DNA from: Trichinella spiralis
Lineage: Eukaryota > Nematoda > Enoplea > Trichinellida > Trichinellidae
Direction of reading: 5' to 3'
Assembly (NCBI GenBank): GCA_000181795.3
Contig: CM012955.1
Coordinates: 2,156,933-2,220,932, forward strand
Length of the DNA stretch: 64,000 bases
Shown: positions 53,233 through 64,000 of the stretch, piece after piece
Numbering within the stretch: the first letter of the stretch is position 1
Layout: every line of letters starts with the position of its first letter
Program-made: the position numbers and the translations under genes
The notes under the pieces: generated by a model
Databases searched by the model: none
What the model saw: the letters and a program-made list of their open reading frames with translations, nothing else
Told to the model about the DNA's origin: nothing

Positions 53233-53343
53233 TCTGTATTGTATTGTATTGTTTTCCTTATTTTTTCATAGTAATTTCATTCTCTTACTTTCCTGAATTT
53301 GAGAACAACAGAATTGTTATAAAACAGTCAAAAGGTTAGAAAT
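53233..53343 (-). repeat. Right arm of an inverted repeat
   Basis: Reverse complement of 52744-52855. It ends about 50 bp before the large gap. No clear target-site duplication is visible outside the two arms. Confidence 0.85.
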
Positions 53344-53393
53344 GAAATTTGACAAATAGAATGAAATGAAATTTGACAAATAAAATGAAATAA
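53341..53393. repeat. Tandem repeat truncated by the gap
   Basis: Two copies of a unit of about 25 bp containing ATGAAATTTGACAAATA run into the N block. The array probably continues in the gap. Confidence 0.75.
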
Positions 53394-54209
53394 NNNNNNN
53401 NNNNNNNNNNNNNNNNNNNNNNNNNNNNNNNNNNNNNNNNNNNNNNNNNNNNNNNNNNNNNNNNNNNNNNNNNNNNNNNNNNNNNNNNNNNNNNNNNNNN
53501 NNNNNNNNNNNNNNNNNNNNNNNNNNNNNNNNNNNNNNNNNNNNNNNNNNNNNNNNNNNNNNNNNNNNNNNNNNNNNNNNNNNNNNNNNNNNNNNNNNNN
53601 NNNNNNNNNNNNNNNNNNNNNNNNNNNNNNNNNNNNNNNNNNNNNNNNNNNNNNNNNNNNNNNNNNNNNNNNNNNNNNNNNNNNNNNNNNNNNNNNNNNN
53701 NNNNNNNNNNNNNNNNNNNNNNNNNNNNNNNNNNNNNNNNNNNNNNNNNNNNNNNNNNNNNNNNNNNNNNNNNNNNNNNNNNNNNNNNNNNNNNNNNNNN
53801 NNNNNNNNNNNNNNNNNNNNNNNNNNNNNNNNNNNNNNNNNNNNNNNNNNNNNNNNNNNNNNNNNNNNNNNNNNNNNNNNNNNNNNNNNNNNNNNNNNNN
53901 NNNNNNNNNNNNNNNNNNNNNNNNNNNNNNNNNNNNNNNNNNNNNNNNNNNNNNNNNNNNNNNNNNNNNNNNNNNNNNNNNNNNNNNNNNNNNNNNNNNN
54001 NNNNNNNNNNNNNNNNNNNNNNNNNNNNNNNNNNNNNNNNNNNNNNNNNNNNNNNNNNNNNNNNNNNNNNNNNNNNNNNNNNNNNNNNNNNNNNNNNNNN
54101 NNNNNNNNNNNNNNNNNNNNNNNNNNNNNNNNNNNNNNNNNNNNNNNNNNNNNNNNNNNNNNNNNNNNNNNNNNNNNNNNNNNNNNNNNNNNNNNNNNNN
54201 NNNNNNNNN
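53394..54209. other. Assembly gap of 816 N
   Basis: Unresolved sequence, with several single ambiguous bases just to its right (54222, 54345, 54377, 54382). Long open frames called across it are not real. Confidence 0.99.
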
Positions 54210-55683
54210 GAACAATTTACANGGCAAAACCATTGCTTATGGTCATATTGAAAGTGCATGTTAGCTACTGCAAAGGGTGATTTTCAAAATATCATACTTT
54301 AATAACAGATAAACAATGCGTACAGGGTGTATTTCATCAAACTTNAATTGTCGGCTAATTTGGCGTTTATTAAGTCNACCTNCTCATCTCATGTTGTAAA
54401 TTTTTCATAGAGAATATATTGAGAAATTATGCTCAATATCGATTCTCAACTGCATTGTTTATTGATTATGACTTAAACATGATAAAAACTGCCACTTACT
54501 GCTAAATGCGCCATCTTCTCATTGTTCATGTTCATGCTCTTTCGGTGTTGAATAAAAATCTATTTTTCAGAAATTATTCCAAAAAATAATAATAAATAAA
54601 AAGCAAAAATAGTGTTTGGCTTCAATGTTTGTCTTCAATCAATTTTCCAATCAAAACGCTGAGCTACCATCCACGGACGGCCTCAAATTGAAATGATTTC
54701 TATTATGTCAACAAAGCCAACGACCTCGCATGCAAATTTTTATTTTATTCATTTCTACTGATAAATATGGCTACTGTAGATTTTTCATTGCTCTTTATTT
54801 ACTTAATGCACTCTGTTTGAGGAGAAAATTTTATTGAAGCTTTGCCAAACATATAAACACTTCTCATTACACAATGACCCTGTCCATTGTGTATGTTTGG
54901 TGGACGCTGCTCCAAATGAATTTGTATGTATCTGTGGTGATGCAGGTATTAGAATTCATTTTGACGTAGTGACTAATATGGTAGTTTGTTTGATAGCGGG
55001 GTACAGAAATAACGCATTATAAATAACAGAAAGCCAAAATACTTGTAAAATATTAATTTATTATGCTTTCGTCTTTCAAATTGTAGTTTTATATTGAGTC
55101 CCATCTAAATTGTACCTGAATAATCTATTTCCTACAGCAACCAATTTCTGTTTTAAAGCTTGAGTCTTATTTGCATTGGAATTTTAATTACAAAGTTTTA
55201 GCATTTGGGCTGTAATTATAAGCCAATTTTTTAGCTTTTTAGCCAACTCTTTTTATTCTTTATTAATATAGCATGAAAGTAATTCAGGTACTATGTGAAG
55301 ATTAATCGTTGTATGTTATTTTTTGAGAATGTGTAGTTTTGAAATTAATTCATAATGGGATTGATGCTCAGCTGTTCATTACTCATTCAGTGTTGATCAG
55401 AATCTGTAAATTCTAGAATGCTAAATAATAAATGAATAAACATCTGGCAATCATTGTATCAGCGGTTGAAATGTTCTCATTTAATTGTTCGACAAATGGT
55501 AATAAATGCCTTCAAGATTATTCCTTGTTTTCAAGTTTGATAGAACTTGATGCGAACAAAACTTTCCATGTTCGTCCCATGATTTTCACATTCGTGAACT
55601 GTATTTATTCCTCGCGGCAACTCAATCTTGGATAAGTTACTGCGCTGTAAATTATCAAACTTACGAAAAACAAAATTATCGAT
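54210..55683. other. Non-coding AT-rich stretch
   Basis: No recognisable gene. Open frames at 54834-55022 and 55432-55635 on the plus strand have no domain, signal or exon partner that I can support. Confidence 0.45.
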
Positions 55684-56340
55684 TCATTTACTAAAACCTT
55701 TATTTCGACAGAGGATATAGTATACAGAAATCTGAAGTGCGCCACGCACGCTATGGATTATACAACAAGCAGCGCTCACACGCGCCACGACACCACATTG
55801 CACTAACAGCAACAATAAAGGTGAGTTCATGCACACCGCTACATACATATAAATATACAATGCCACGCTCAGGTTGACGAGAACATCAGGCGTTTTATAA
55901 CATCGCAGCCGGTTACCATCTGCATCGAACTCTTGTCGTTTCGTCAAGAACACAGCTTTATAGTACTCGTTAATACATTTTGCCTAGTTCAAATTTTCAA
56001 TTTTAGATTTATCACTTATGAACGGTTATCATATTTTAATCAGTTATCAAGCCAATAATCATATCTCATTATCAGATGTCATAATAATAACTTCTCACAC
56101 ATCTGAGGCAGGCAAGGCAATAAAGTCTCAAGCATCTACTCTACGCGGAGAGTCAGCTTTCCCCACTTCTGTCTTCAGATGCATGCTCACCATAAGCCCA
56201 ATGATCAAAAGAAGAGCCGGCACTCTCTTATGTAAACGAAGAGAACTCCCTGCTACATGGTATGATGCTTTTTGATTTCTCCATACTATATCTGCTTTAA
56301 TTTTAGGTCCTGCTCCAGGCATGTTTGCTATTTGCAACAT
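55684..56340 (-). CDS. Putative small membrane protein, unrecognised
   Basis: Weakly supported. On the minus strand an acceptor-like TAATGCAG ends at 56355, followed 15 nt later by an ATG (56340). The frame reads MLQIANMPGAGPKIKAD, then RVPALLLIIGLM, a probable membrane segment. It runs to TGA at 56128-56130 if unspliced (70 residues). A GTGAGC donor at 56190 and an acceptor near 55984, both phase 0, would instead join it to a second frame beginning AKCINEYYKAVFLTKRQEF and running to 55684. The end of that second frame looks non-coding. I do not recognise the family. It lies close behind the small gene ending at 56407. Confidence 0.3.
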
Positions 56341-56406
56341 CAGAGCCAAAACACTGCATTATTCAAATGACAATCATACAGCTCTGTCTTAAACATAATT
56401 CTTAAA

Positions 56407-57100
56407 CTATGAAAGAGCTTTTCCCTTTTCAAGTTCCTGCAACCTAGAATTATAGATTAGGGACTCATGGATAACACCTTTTGTCTGTAGATTTGCTTCA
56501 TGTTGTCCACGTCTCCATTCTTCTATATATCTGTAGAAATCACAAACATTAAAACAAAAGTTCATCATACATGCACATCCATCATCATGCATGCACTAGT
56601 ACTTACAAATAGTGTGCGAAATTAAAGATGCAGTGTAGCTAGCATAATAACTTTATAGAAGTTTTTATTCGTAAGTAAGATTTAGTTTTCCATAACTAAA
56701 CTTTTTATTAAATTATCCATATCTCGCAAGAAAATTACGTAATGAGATTTTTCAAATTAGCGAAAACTACATTATAAAGTAATCATTTTTATAAAAATTT
56801 AAAAACGAATCGGAAGGCTTCAAAAACAGTGTAGAATAATACAATAATAAGTTGTAATATTTTTCAAATTGCAAATTAATTCGACAAAATTATGTAATTT
56901 GAAATAAGAGGTTTACATAATGATTTGAAAAAAATAAGCACAGAAACAAATAAGCGTAATTAGCATATGTATGTATATTGTTCAAAGGTAAGGTTACGTT
57001 ATATTCATTTCGTCATATTTTCCATATTTTCAATCAATTACGATCTAATCATAAAAATGCAACTCACCAAACTTAAATTTGCTTCATAATTTTGGACCAT
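56407..57100 (-). CDS. Putative 62-residue protein, unrecognised
   Basis: Three short exons on the minus strand with compatible phases: 57100-57068 (MVQNYEANLSL), 56638-56607 (LHCIFNFAHY) and 56530-56407 (YIEEWRRGQHEANLQTKG and on to a TAG). Together 189 nt including the stop. Donors GTGAGT and GTAAGT are good; acceptors are moderate. The product would be hydrophilic and probably helical, with a charged C-terminus. Small exons in AT-rich DNA can arise by chance, so only the last exon is moderately convincing. No family recognised. Confidence 0.35.
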
Positions 57101-58550
57101 CTTGTTTTTCTGAAGTTCGATATTGCGATGAATCACTTTCCTCAAATAAAAATTAAATAAACGAAAAATAGTAATCTCTATCATGGATGTATGACCGTTT
57201 TTATAGTGGAAAGGCACGCCGTTAGCCTACAATTCGCCCCAGATGAAGCTCACTAAGTGAATGTTATCTGCTTCTACTGTAAGCCACGTCAGCAAAGCAA
57301 ACGCGCTCAGTTAATGAAATATTAATTCGCATATTTGATAAGTAATCTTCGCGTAGCGTTATAGGACTTGGAATAAGACTGCACTAAACTTCAATGCTAA
57401 ATTACCGTTTTTATTGAAAATAATTTTCAACCTGCTCTTGATAATTTGACATTGAGTTTTCAAAATAGAATTGACCACAACCTAAAATATTATAATATCT
57501 TACATTTATCCCCTTATGACGGGCTGCAGCAATTATTGAACAACTGAATAAAATAATTCTCAGGAAACGCTCTTTAACTAGATGTGAAATTTCAAAAATT
57601 GCACACACTGTATTACTTGGTTGTACATCAGTTATTAATTCAGTATGTATTTTCAGCTTTACTTTCATTCAGCTTTCAAAGTTACTCACAGAAATGCAAG
57701 TTACTGATACAAATGTCATTTAGTTGTTGTGATCCATTATCTATTTGCTTATTTCTAATTTTTCAGTTCAAATTTTCATATGTTTTTTCAGAGATTTTCA
57801 GTACCAAATATGCTTTTCCAAAGCTAAAACTTTTGACGTGGTCCGCTTAAAAAATTATTTCTAACGATGGAATGATTCTCATCCAATAAACTATATATCA
57901 TTGCATTGAGCAGAACGTCAGTTATTTAACAGCATGATACACTTGCATTTTTATTTTCCATTTAAATTACAATCTTTCCAAAGATGTTGATGAAATGGTT
58001 TAACAATGAAGTATCACAAATGACTGAATTATCAGATTATAAGTAAAAATACTTGAAATATTGCCAACAATTTGTTCATTTATTGCTTCATTTAGTTCCT
58101 CAGATTGTTACGTCAAAACAATCGACTTTGTCAAAAAAAAATAGTGCAGCAAATTGCAATATTTGGCAACAAAATAAGTTAAATGTTCATCATAAGCATG
58201 CTCTTGTTTGTCGTAGATGGATTTCCAAACATATATATTCGAAAAAATTATCAACATAAAAGTGTTTATTTCGAAGGAATACTGTAATATATGGAACGCC
58301 TCATAAATTGTCAGATAAATTTGATGCTGCTTATTTCCGAAAAAATTATACATCATCGTGTAACGACCATTATGAATGCTGATGATTTGCATAATATAAT
58401 TAAATGATCACAAATATGCCATGAATAAAGAAAACCAGCATAAATGTGAACATAACAGCATTTCTCATGACCAAATTTACCATGAATATATAGCAATATT
58501 TTAAGTTTTATTTCCCGCTGAACATTTAGTGTTAAAAATTATTTAATTCG
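57101..58550. other. Non-coding AT-rich stretch
   Basis: Nothing recognisable on either strand; open frames at 57411-57850 and 58053-58392 are low in complexity and overlap each other on opposite strands. Confidence 0.45.
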
Positions 58551-58660
58551 ACTTTGAACAAAATAAGTATTGATCTTTGTTTAATTTCACTTTAAACAAA
58601 ATAAGTATTTATCTTTGTTTAAACTTTAAACAAAACGTGTTTGTTTGAAACTTTAAAATA
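58551..58660 (+). repeat. Promoter-proximal tandem repeat
   Basis: Two full copies of a unit of about 36 bp beginning ACTTTRAACAAAATAAGTAT (58551-58588 and 58589-58622), a partial third (58623-58649) and a fragment. The array ends a few bases before the TATA box of the next gene and may serve as repeated regulatory sites. Confidence 0.75.
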
Positions 58661-58666
58661 CAATGG

Positions 58667-58678
58667 TATATATATAAA
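58667..58678 (+). promoter_or_regulatory. TATA box with downstream initiator
   Basis: TATATATATAAA at 58667-58678, followed by TCAGTTT at 58689-58695, a good initiator match placing the start of transcription at about 58691. From there a 43-nt non-coding exon runs to a GTAAGA donor (58733|58734), and a 59-nt intron ends in TTTCAG at 58792. Confidence 0.65.
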
Positions 58679-58855
58679 GTGGAGAAATTCAGTTTCAATT
58701 CATTCGTGTGTTCAAAGGTGTTCGAAGGACGTGGTAAGAATTGAATGCTCTCTCCCATGAATACATTCGCCTAAAATGTTTTCCAATTTCAGATCCAAAG
58801 AACTGTTGGCGCTGAAAAAAGAAGAATTCTACCGAAACTATTTGACTGTATTGGA

Positions 58856-59248
58856 ATGAAGCAAAACACCTCCATTATTAAAATTGAAAACATCCGATAT
58901 ATTCGGTGTGAAAATTACAACCGGCCGCCACTGATCAAGCCGCCTCGGCATAGAAGAACGAACGTTCCGGAATTTATTTTATCTCCTGAAGATGAAGAGA
59001 TCATTGAGTTTGCAGAATTTTGTAGAAATCGCCGTGAAAGGCTTGGTTTGGACAGAGCAACACTCGCTACAATACTGAATCAGATGTTCGATCACATTAC
59101 TTTCTCTCCAATAATTATCGCTCACTTTGAAAAAGGAATCGATTTTCCAAAAAAAATGTGGAATATGAAGTATTATTTTCAACGATGGATCGACACATAC
59201 AATGCAGTGTTCAACAAGCCGCCTGGATCAGAATCATTCAACGAATAA
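58856..59248 (+). CDS. Orphan POU-specific-domain protein without a homeodomain
   Basis: 130 residues in one coding exon; the 5' leader is split by a 59-nt intron (58734-58792). The ATG at 58856 is the first in the spliced leader. Residues about 48-116 align without gaps to the POU-specific domain of Oct-1: EFAEFCRNRRERLGLDR against QFAKTFKQRRIKLGFTQ, then the F-S...I..FE helix and a final F..M.....F.RWI. Oct-1 contacts octamer DNA with Gln27, Gln44, Thr45 and Arg49; here they are Arg67, Pro85, Ile86 and His90. A basic stretch (PPRHRRTNVP) precedes the domain. No homeodomain (WFxNxR) follows before or after the TAA. The fold assignment is fairly firm; a role in transcription, or loss of DNA binding, is inference. 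AATAAA at 59330-59335 is a likely poly(A) signal. Confidence 0.8.
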   Translation: MKQNTSIIKIENIRYIRCENYNRPPLIKPPRHRRTNVPEFILSPEDEEIIEFAEFCRNRRERLGLDRATLATILNQMFDHITFSPIIIAHFEKGIDFPKKMWNMKYYFQRWIDTYNAVFNKPPGSESFNE

Positions 59249-59675
59249 TTTTCCCAGATAATTTGAAAAAGTAATATTGAAATGTACTTTGTAAATTTTC
59301 ATTTGTTCATAATTTTTCACTGGTCAAATAATAAATAAATTTAATGATAACTGTGACATGCAATTATACATTATATTATATTACATGATATCATATTAAT
59401 AAATTACATAAAAACAGGCGCACACACATACACATGCATAATTGCATACTTTCAAAAATTATGCACGTATGTATGTATTATTATTCTGTGTATTATGCAA
59501 CAAAACAATAAACAATTTAGGATGAAAACAAAAATGAATACTCGTAAATGATGACACACTGATGCAGTGCTTGAAGACTTAGAACGGTGTTCATTCACCT
59601 TCTCTTCTGCTCGGCTTAACTTTTCATGCATCACTTTGGCATAAAAACTGCTGCAGTTGCACACCGCCATGATAA
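59249..59675. other. Short region between convergent genes
   Basis: Holds the 3' UTRs of the POU-domain gene and of MARCHF6, only 427 bp between the two stop codons. No other gene seen. Confidence 0.6.
59330..59335 (+). terminator. Candidate poly(A) signal of the POU-domain gene
   Basis: AATAAA 82 nt after the stop codon; a second overlapping copy follows at once. Confidence 0.5.
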
Positions 59676-62600
59676 TCAGACGACAAGTGAAGACAAAGCT
59701 CTTTCGTCGCGCTTTGAATCAAAATTCACTAAACGCTGTCCAAGCAAATATCTAAAATTTTAATACTTATAAAACCCAGCCTATCCTGATAGAACAATAA
59801 GCAGACAAGTAAGTATGTAAAACTCACAAACCTTTCATTTCGAATTTTTCCCATCATTGCTTTAATTTTTTTAAATTGCCAGGCGAGGAACACGAAGAGC
59901 AAAAAAAATGAAAACATGCCTGGGTAAATTCGTTTTCCATATTGTAACTGATCTTCCGCATCGCAGCCTGAAAATATTACAAACGTTGGATGATTGGCAG
60001 AGAAAAATAACTCTCTTCCGGTTGTACCTAAAATAGGAAATATTGCATATACAATCGTATACGGTACAGCCAACAAATTCCCGAACAATAAAAAAAGAGG
60101 CAATACAGCGTTGGTCATAAATGCTTGCAAATCCATATTTCGAGGACCATCTCGGTATAACTGCAAAATTCAATATTTTTAAGCAATGTATTGTTTTGTT
60201 TTTAAAGTATAACAAAATCATGTACTGTTTCAAAAGCACGTCGCATTCTCCAGTTCGGACCGATTGTAACCATACAAACGCAAAATATTTTGCAATAAAA
60301 CGCACCAAGAAGCCAAATCTGTGGATAAAGTAAAAAGAAAAAACTGTCCGCAAAATACATCATTTTGATTCTGGCATACCATAAACAGGCAAGGCAAGGC
60401 AGTACCAAATCTGGGTACCCGAAGTGGAGCAACAATCATTAATTCAACCAAAAAACCAAACATAAACGCCACCAATCCAAAATAAGAAATCACGGCCACT
60501 ACAAAACGCAGCCAATTGATGAGAACCTGCAAAAGAAATGCCATAAAATTAAATTATAATTGAATAAGTAAGTGTTAATTTCTTACAGTACTAAGCCATG
60601 CCTTTGCATCATCAGCAAGCATTTTAAAATCCCGTGGTATATAACTGAATGACACCGTAAACAGGCGAATCAACATGCAACAAATGTACAAACCGCAGCT
60701 CAAAGTATACAGCTCATAGTGACTGTCCGTTCCAGTGATGCAATGCATCAATTTTCGACCAATAGTCACTAAAATACACCTGATGCAGACAAAAGAAACC
60801 AACCCTTTAAAATGTTCACATTATACCTGGAACTGTCAGTGCAATCAAACTGAAAGTGATGGAAGAAACGCAAATAACTAACAGCAGTGCAATGATCTAA
60901 AAATTATAATAATTATCATCTGAAATTTTTCTATTGACTCGGTTATTAAGCGCGCAAAAACAGATACTCGAAAGAAAAAATAAGGCGGCTTCACATATGG
61001 CTGGTGCTGAGTAGATGATCGACCACCAATAAGAAGCATGTGATGCGCTGCACCCAGATTTCGATCCAAATCTTCTTCTAGAACTCCAAACTCTGCGGCC
61101 AAAAGGTGTCTTCCACGATCGTTTTGCTGCTCTCTCGGCACTGCCCCGTTGTTCTAAGTTCAACAATTCGTACATCACCATATTTATACTGCAAATTTTG
61201 CATCTCACCTCACGTGATAAAAGATAATCCGTCAAACCTAGCAGTTTGCCGACTACTTTGCACCAACGAAAAATGAGCACTTTCAAAATTTGCCTTGTGT
61301 GGCTTTGTTCCAATAAAGTAGGTAAAATTACTTGAAGCAACAACAGTTCAAAAAACAACGACAAGAACGGCAAATCACTGAAAATGAATATATGCAAACT
61401 TTTTACCAGCACTTTCATATTCATAAAATGCGTTATGATGCATACATGTAGACGCAGATCAACATAAAAGTAATTAAACATCATAATGCTTCAAATAATA
61501 ATCATTTTCAAAATTAAAGACAATCTTAAAGGTTTATACGACAAGAATTACAGTATGAAAAATTTATATTATTTGGCATTCAAAAACTATTATAACTCTT
61601 AAAAAACTTAAATAATATTCCTTTAACATTACAGTATGAAAATAATAAAAGTAATGAATTCAAGTTCATATAATCAGAAATGTTTTGAAAAATATTAAAA
61701 GATGGTGAAAGACTAAATATTTCGGTAATACCCTTTTAAATAATTCCATGTAACTATTACTGAAAATCACACGCTAGAAAATACACATAATCGAAATGTT
61801 ATATAAATTAAAAATATCATTTGAATGCGGATAAGGGTCAGTAAAAATGCATTACCTCCTATTTGAACCTCGATAGGGAAGTGTGGAGGGCATAAATCGA
61901 AGAATAATTCGAAATGGACAGTAAACGCAAATCAGTATAGTCAACGCAAATACCAGCTGAAATGTTAAAAAAAGCATCACTAAATAAAACTTCTACAGTG
62001 AAAAGTAATACAATAAATCGACATACCACCGAAGCAAGAAATCGACGCACATGTCGAATCACTGGATATTGCACCATCTATAATAAAAAATCAGCTTAAA
62101 ATAGACAAAAATTTTCAAACAAAACAAAAAGAATACTTCTTGTATTGGATTAAAATCGGGATCGTTGACGTTGCGCAAAAACCAAAGAACACCAGGCCGC
62201 ATTACTTCTCGCAGTATTAAAATGAATGATGCAAAATAAAAAACGTAAACCATGCCGACTAACCAATGAACAAACAGTGAAAGTTCTGGTGCATCATAAA
62301 ACCATTTTAGTCGACTCTCGGGAGTCTCCGCAAATAATGGCTTAAAAATATTTAAACATAAAAAATATTCCACTGAAATTTTACGTCCATATTTAATGAT
62401 GACTACTAACCAGAGAACACATGTCCAACCACCAGCCGCAAAACAACGGAAAAACACCAACTTCAATCAAAACAATTAAAACCACCTTTAGCATCAAATA
62501 ACACATACCCAAGGTCCTGTGGAATCTGCAACAAAATACAAAATTAGTTAAAAAAATTTCTTTCAAATGTAAAACTGTAGCATACCTAACCAATCTCAGT

Positions 62601-64000
62601 GCGCCGCACAAGGCATGACAAAGGAAAAGCAAAAAGCCCAAAATGAAATATCCAAGCACAGTGGTTATGAAGCCATCAAAATATGCGGCCTTCATATATT
62701 CGGTAATATTAAATGCACTTGAGAAAAAATAACCCACGTAAAAAGGCCACATTACTGAATCAACAATAAAAAAATAAAGTTAAATGCAACAAATTACAGC
62801 ATGACAAAAAGCGATTCAATCAAGCTAACCGAAGAGAAGAACGAACAACGTGTTCAGAGAAATAACCCAAAACACATGTTCTAAAAATACCAATGACCCA
62901 TCGAAACCAAAAAGTCTATCCCAAGTTAATTCTTCACCAGCTCGTTCCCATTCAAATAACTGCCAATTGTTTTCTTAAAATAAAAATTTGATCATTACAC
63001 TGATTCTGTTGAAACTAAATTTACAATTAAAAAATACCATTTTCTACACCAGCCTCTTCTTCTGCACCTTGCCCAGCAGCATCGCCAGCAATTTCACCTG
63101 CGAATGGCTGGTTAGCGCGCATCTATAATTTTTTCGTTTCTTTTTGAAAAATTTAAATTTTTCAAGTAAAATACATTTTCAGCAGCTTCTTCTGGATGAA
63201 TTTCAACGGGCATCTGAAAACCGCCAATCAGAATTTGCTCTCTCAGCCAAATTAGCGAAATAAAAACACAAAGTGCTAGCATTATGGCCGTCAAGCCTTG
63301 GATGCAGTCAGCGTAAACATCTTGCCTGAAACAAAAATAATAATAATAATTAGTATTATTATTTGCTAAAAACAATTAAGTTAAATGTTTATAATGTATA
63401 ACTAATAAGCAAAACATCTTCGATTTTACTTACGCCTTAAACAAGTCCGCTGTAAAATCCCAAATCCAATACGATGGTCCTTTGAACAAGCTGCGATTAA
63501 TGCGACCTTAAAAATGCAAAAATAAATTTTAATATTAGCAGATAATAACAGCAATTTTGTCCTACATGAAGCTAGAGGAACAACGATTAACCAAGAAAAC
63601 ACAACTATAGAATAATGTATCCAGCAGCGCACAGCTTTTAATAATGAATAAGCCATTCCTGATGCAACTTCCCGGATTGGAAGAATTGTTGGCATGTCGG
63701 GGTGGTACACTAGCAGAATAAAACAAGCACATTAGGAAAAGACTTAGTACTGCTGTCTGTTAAAAAAGCGTGCTGTATTGAACAAGCAGCACCAAATACA
63801 TCAATATTGTTCACATCGATTTTGATATCGCTAAAAATTACCTGGTGTAAACTTATACTGATGGTTACACAATTCACAAACGTCTTTTTTGCTGTATTTT
63901 AACCACTCAGTTAAGCTACAATTAATTGAAATGCATAAAAGTTATATTCGTATATTTTATATACCATTCTTGATGAATGAATTTAATGCTTCCTGTACAA
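59676..64000 (-). CDS. MARCHF6: E3 ubiquitin ligase MARCHF6/TEB4 (Doa10 family), 5' partial
   Basis: Polytopic ER membrane ligase that ubiquitinates misfolded and regulatory proteins, including sterol-synthesis enzymes in other animals. The gene enters at the right edge inside its RING-CH domain. Exons in coding order: 64000-63965, 63915-63842, 63709-63566, 63506-63434, 63325-63175, 63122-63038, 62973-62830, 62754-62586, 62516-62411, 62340-62137, 62077-62027, 61956-61856, 61377-61209, 61153-60968, 60896-60827, 60768-60587, 60526-60419, 60318-60226, 60160-60028, 59967-59832, 59751-59676; 829 residues in the window (human 910 in full). Seen: CTGSIKFIHQEC and CELCNHQYKF of the RING-CH; WLREQI; EELTWDRLFGFDGSLVFLEH; the conserved TD-region motif LRNVNDPDFNPIQE; LPTLLEQSHTRQ; ELMIVAPLR; and the C-terminal element YLLGQRLVNF, whose Asn is important in the family. 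The acidic loop after WLREQI is shorter than in vertebrates. The 100-nt intron 60319-60418 is the least certain: the family's RVP continues briefly into it. Confidence 0.93.

Noticed and set aside
53328-54259. Two minus-strand open frames of about 300 codons
   Set aside because: They consist almost entirely of undetermined residues across the 816-base gap.
54834-55022. Cysteine-containing 62-codon plus-strand frame
   Set aside because: No acceptor or donor context, no domain, isolated in AT-rich DNA.

Overview
The window is metazoan nuclear DNA. It is AT-rich and intron-rich, with short GT-AG introns, many microsatellites and two assembly gaps. Gene content and style (an alpha-7/ACR-16-type acetylcholine receptor, a megalin/LRP-1 gene cut into about 67 exons, alpha-catenin, a MARCHF6/TEB4 ligase) fit an invertebrate. 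A nematode of the Trichinella/Trichuris group (clade I) is my best guess; this is inferred from style, not proven by a marker.

Layout, left to right. 1-3620: no gene seen. 3621-10974 (+): nicotinic acetylcholine receptor alpha subunit, 489 codons in nine exons, plus a second, interchangeable 87-nt exon for the pore-lining M2 helix. 11634-38147 (+): giant endocytic receptor of the megalin/LRP2 type. I could join 67 exons in a single frame (4,756 codons), with 35 LDL-receptor class A repeats in clusters of 6, 8, 10 and 11, eight YWTD propellers, one membrane span and a tail with an FxNPxY motif. 38148-47817: a 9.7-kb gene desert rich in simple repeats, with a 10-base gap. 47818-52286 (-): alpha-catenin, 11 exons, 916 codons. 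52744-53343: a foldback element with ~110-bp inverted arms. 53394-54209: gap. 55684-57100 (-): two weakly supported small coding units. 58667-59335 (+): a compact TATA-box gene for a 130-residue protein that is a POU-specific domain with no homeodomain. 59676-64000 (-): the MARCHF6/TEB4 ER ubiquitin ligase, 829 codons, running off the right edge inside its RING-CH domain.

These are ordinary unlinked eukaryotic genes; I see no shared pathway. The joins were made by hand from splice sites, frame continuity and family resemblance. The exon lengths of the receptor, LRP2 and alpha-catenin each sum to a whole number of codons, and those of MARCHF6 do after one leading base, which is a strong internal check.

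The items most worth a second look are the duplicated M2 exon, the homeodomain-less POU protein whose base-reading residues are all changed, the two stop-free introns around the last EGF of LRP2, and the foldback element beside the gap.
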